Below, piece after piece: positions 5,504-7,088 of a stretch of 7,088 bases of DNA (the stretch's first letter is position 1; each line of letters starts with the position of its first letter). The stretch covers positions 1 through 7,088 of the forward strand of contig CAISJA010000197.1 of NCBI GenBank assembly GCA_903885525.1. The letters run 5' to 3'. The position numbers and the translations under genes are program-made. The notes below the pieces were generated by a model. It searched no databases. It was not told the origin of the DNA and saw only the letters and a list, made by a program, of their open reading frames with translations. Origin of the DNA: an uncultured Opitutaceae bacterium. GTDB taxonomy: Bacteria > Verrucomicrobiota > Verrucomicrobiia > Opitutales > Opitutaceae.

Positions 5504-7088
<1,585 letters not shown>

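Overview
The window comes from a high-GC bacterial chromosome and carries mostly core genes. The family mix suggests Verrucomicrobiota, perhaps an Opitutaceae-like lineage: a CT398-type coiled-coil zinc-ribbon protein, a class A RNase P RNA whose L15 loop departs from the E. coli type, and six start codons with no Shine-Dalgarno sequence. This placement is inferred from reading alone, not from a search.

Left part (1-1245). A plus-strand intrinsic terminator (66-94) closes a gene lying left of the window. Facing it is minus-strand rpsT (ribosomal protein S20, 255-515) with its own terminator (194-228). Upstream of rpsT is a 96-bp element (601-696) with 17-bp terminal inverted repeats, abutted on both sides by an exact 10-bp direct repeat. 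This is the layout of a tiny non-autonomous transposon. Next, still on the minus strand, come an intrinsic terminator (744-785), the RNase P RNA gene rnpB (about 795-1211) and its promoter (1218-1245).

Middle part (1328-4494, plus strand). A membrane histidine kinase of the HisKA_3/NarX-DegS type is followed after a C-rich 158-nt spacer by a NarL/FixJ-type response regulator, presumably its partner. A DUF535 (VirK/YbjX-like) gene follows. Its upstream region holds a 19-bp palindrome, two CCGGAC direct repeats 11 bp apart, and a TAGAAT -10-like box so close to the ATG that the mRNA may be leaderless. The regulator may control this gene, but that is inference.

Right part (4511-7088). The zinc-ribbon gene lies convergent to the DUF535 gene and divergent from gyrB. 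The intergenic region before gyrB holds a strong GC hairpin in the zinc-ribbon leader and a 39-bp, very AT-rich imperfect palindrome. gyrB begins at 5504 and runs off the right edge just inside its TOPRIM DxD motif.

I found no CRISPR array, tRNA, rRNA, prophage or recognisable defence system. The observations most worth checking are the mini-transposon-like element, the AT-rich palindrome before gyrB, and the regulator/DUF535 promoter arrangement.
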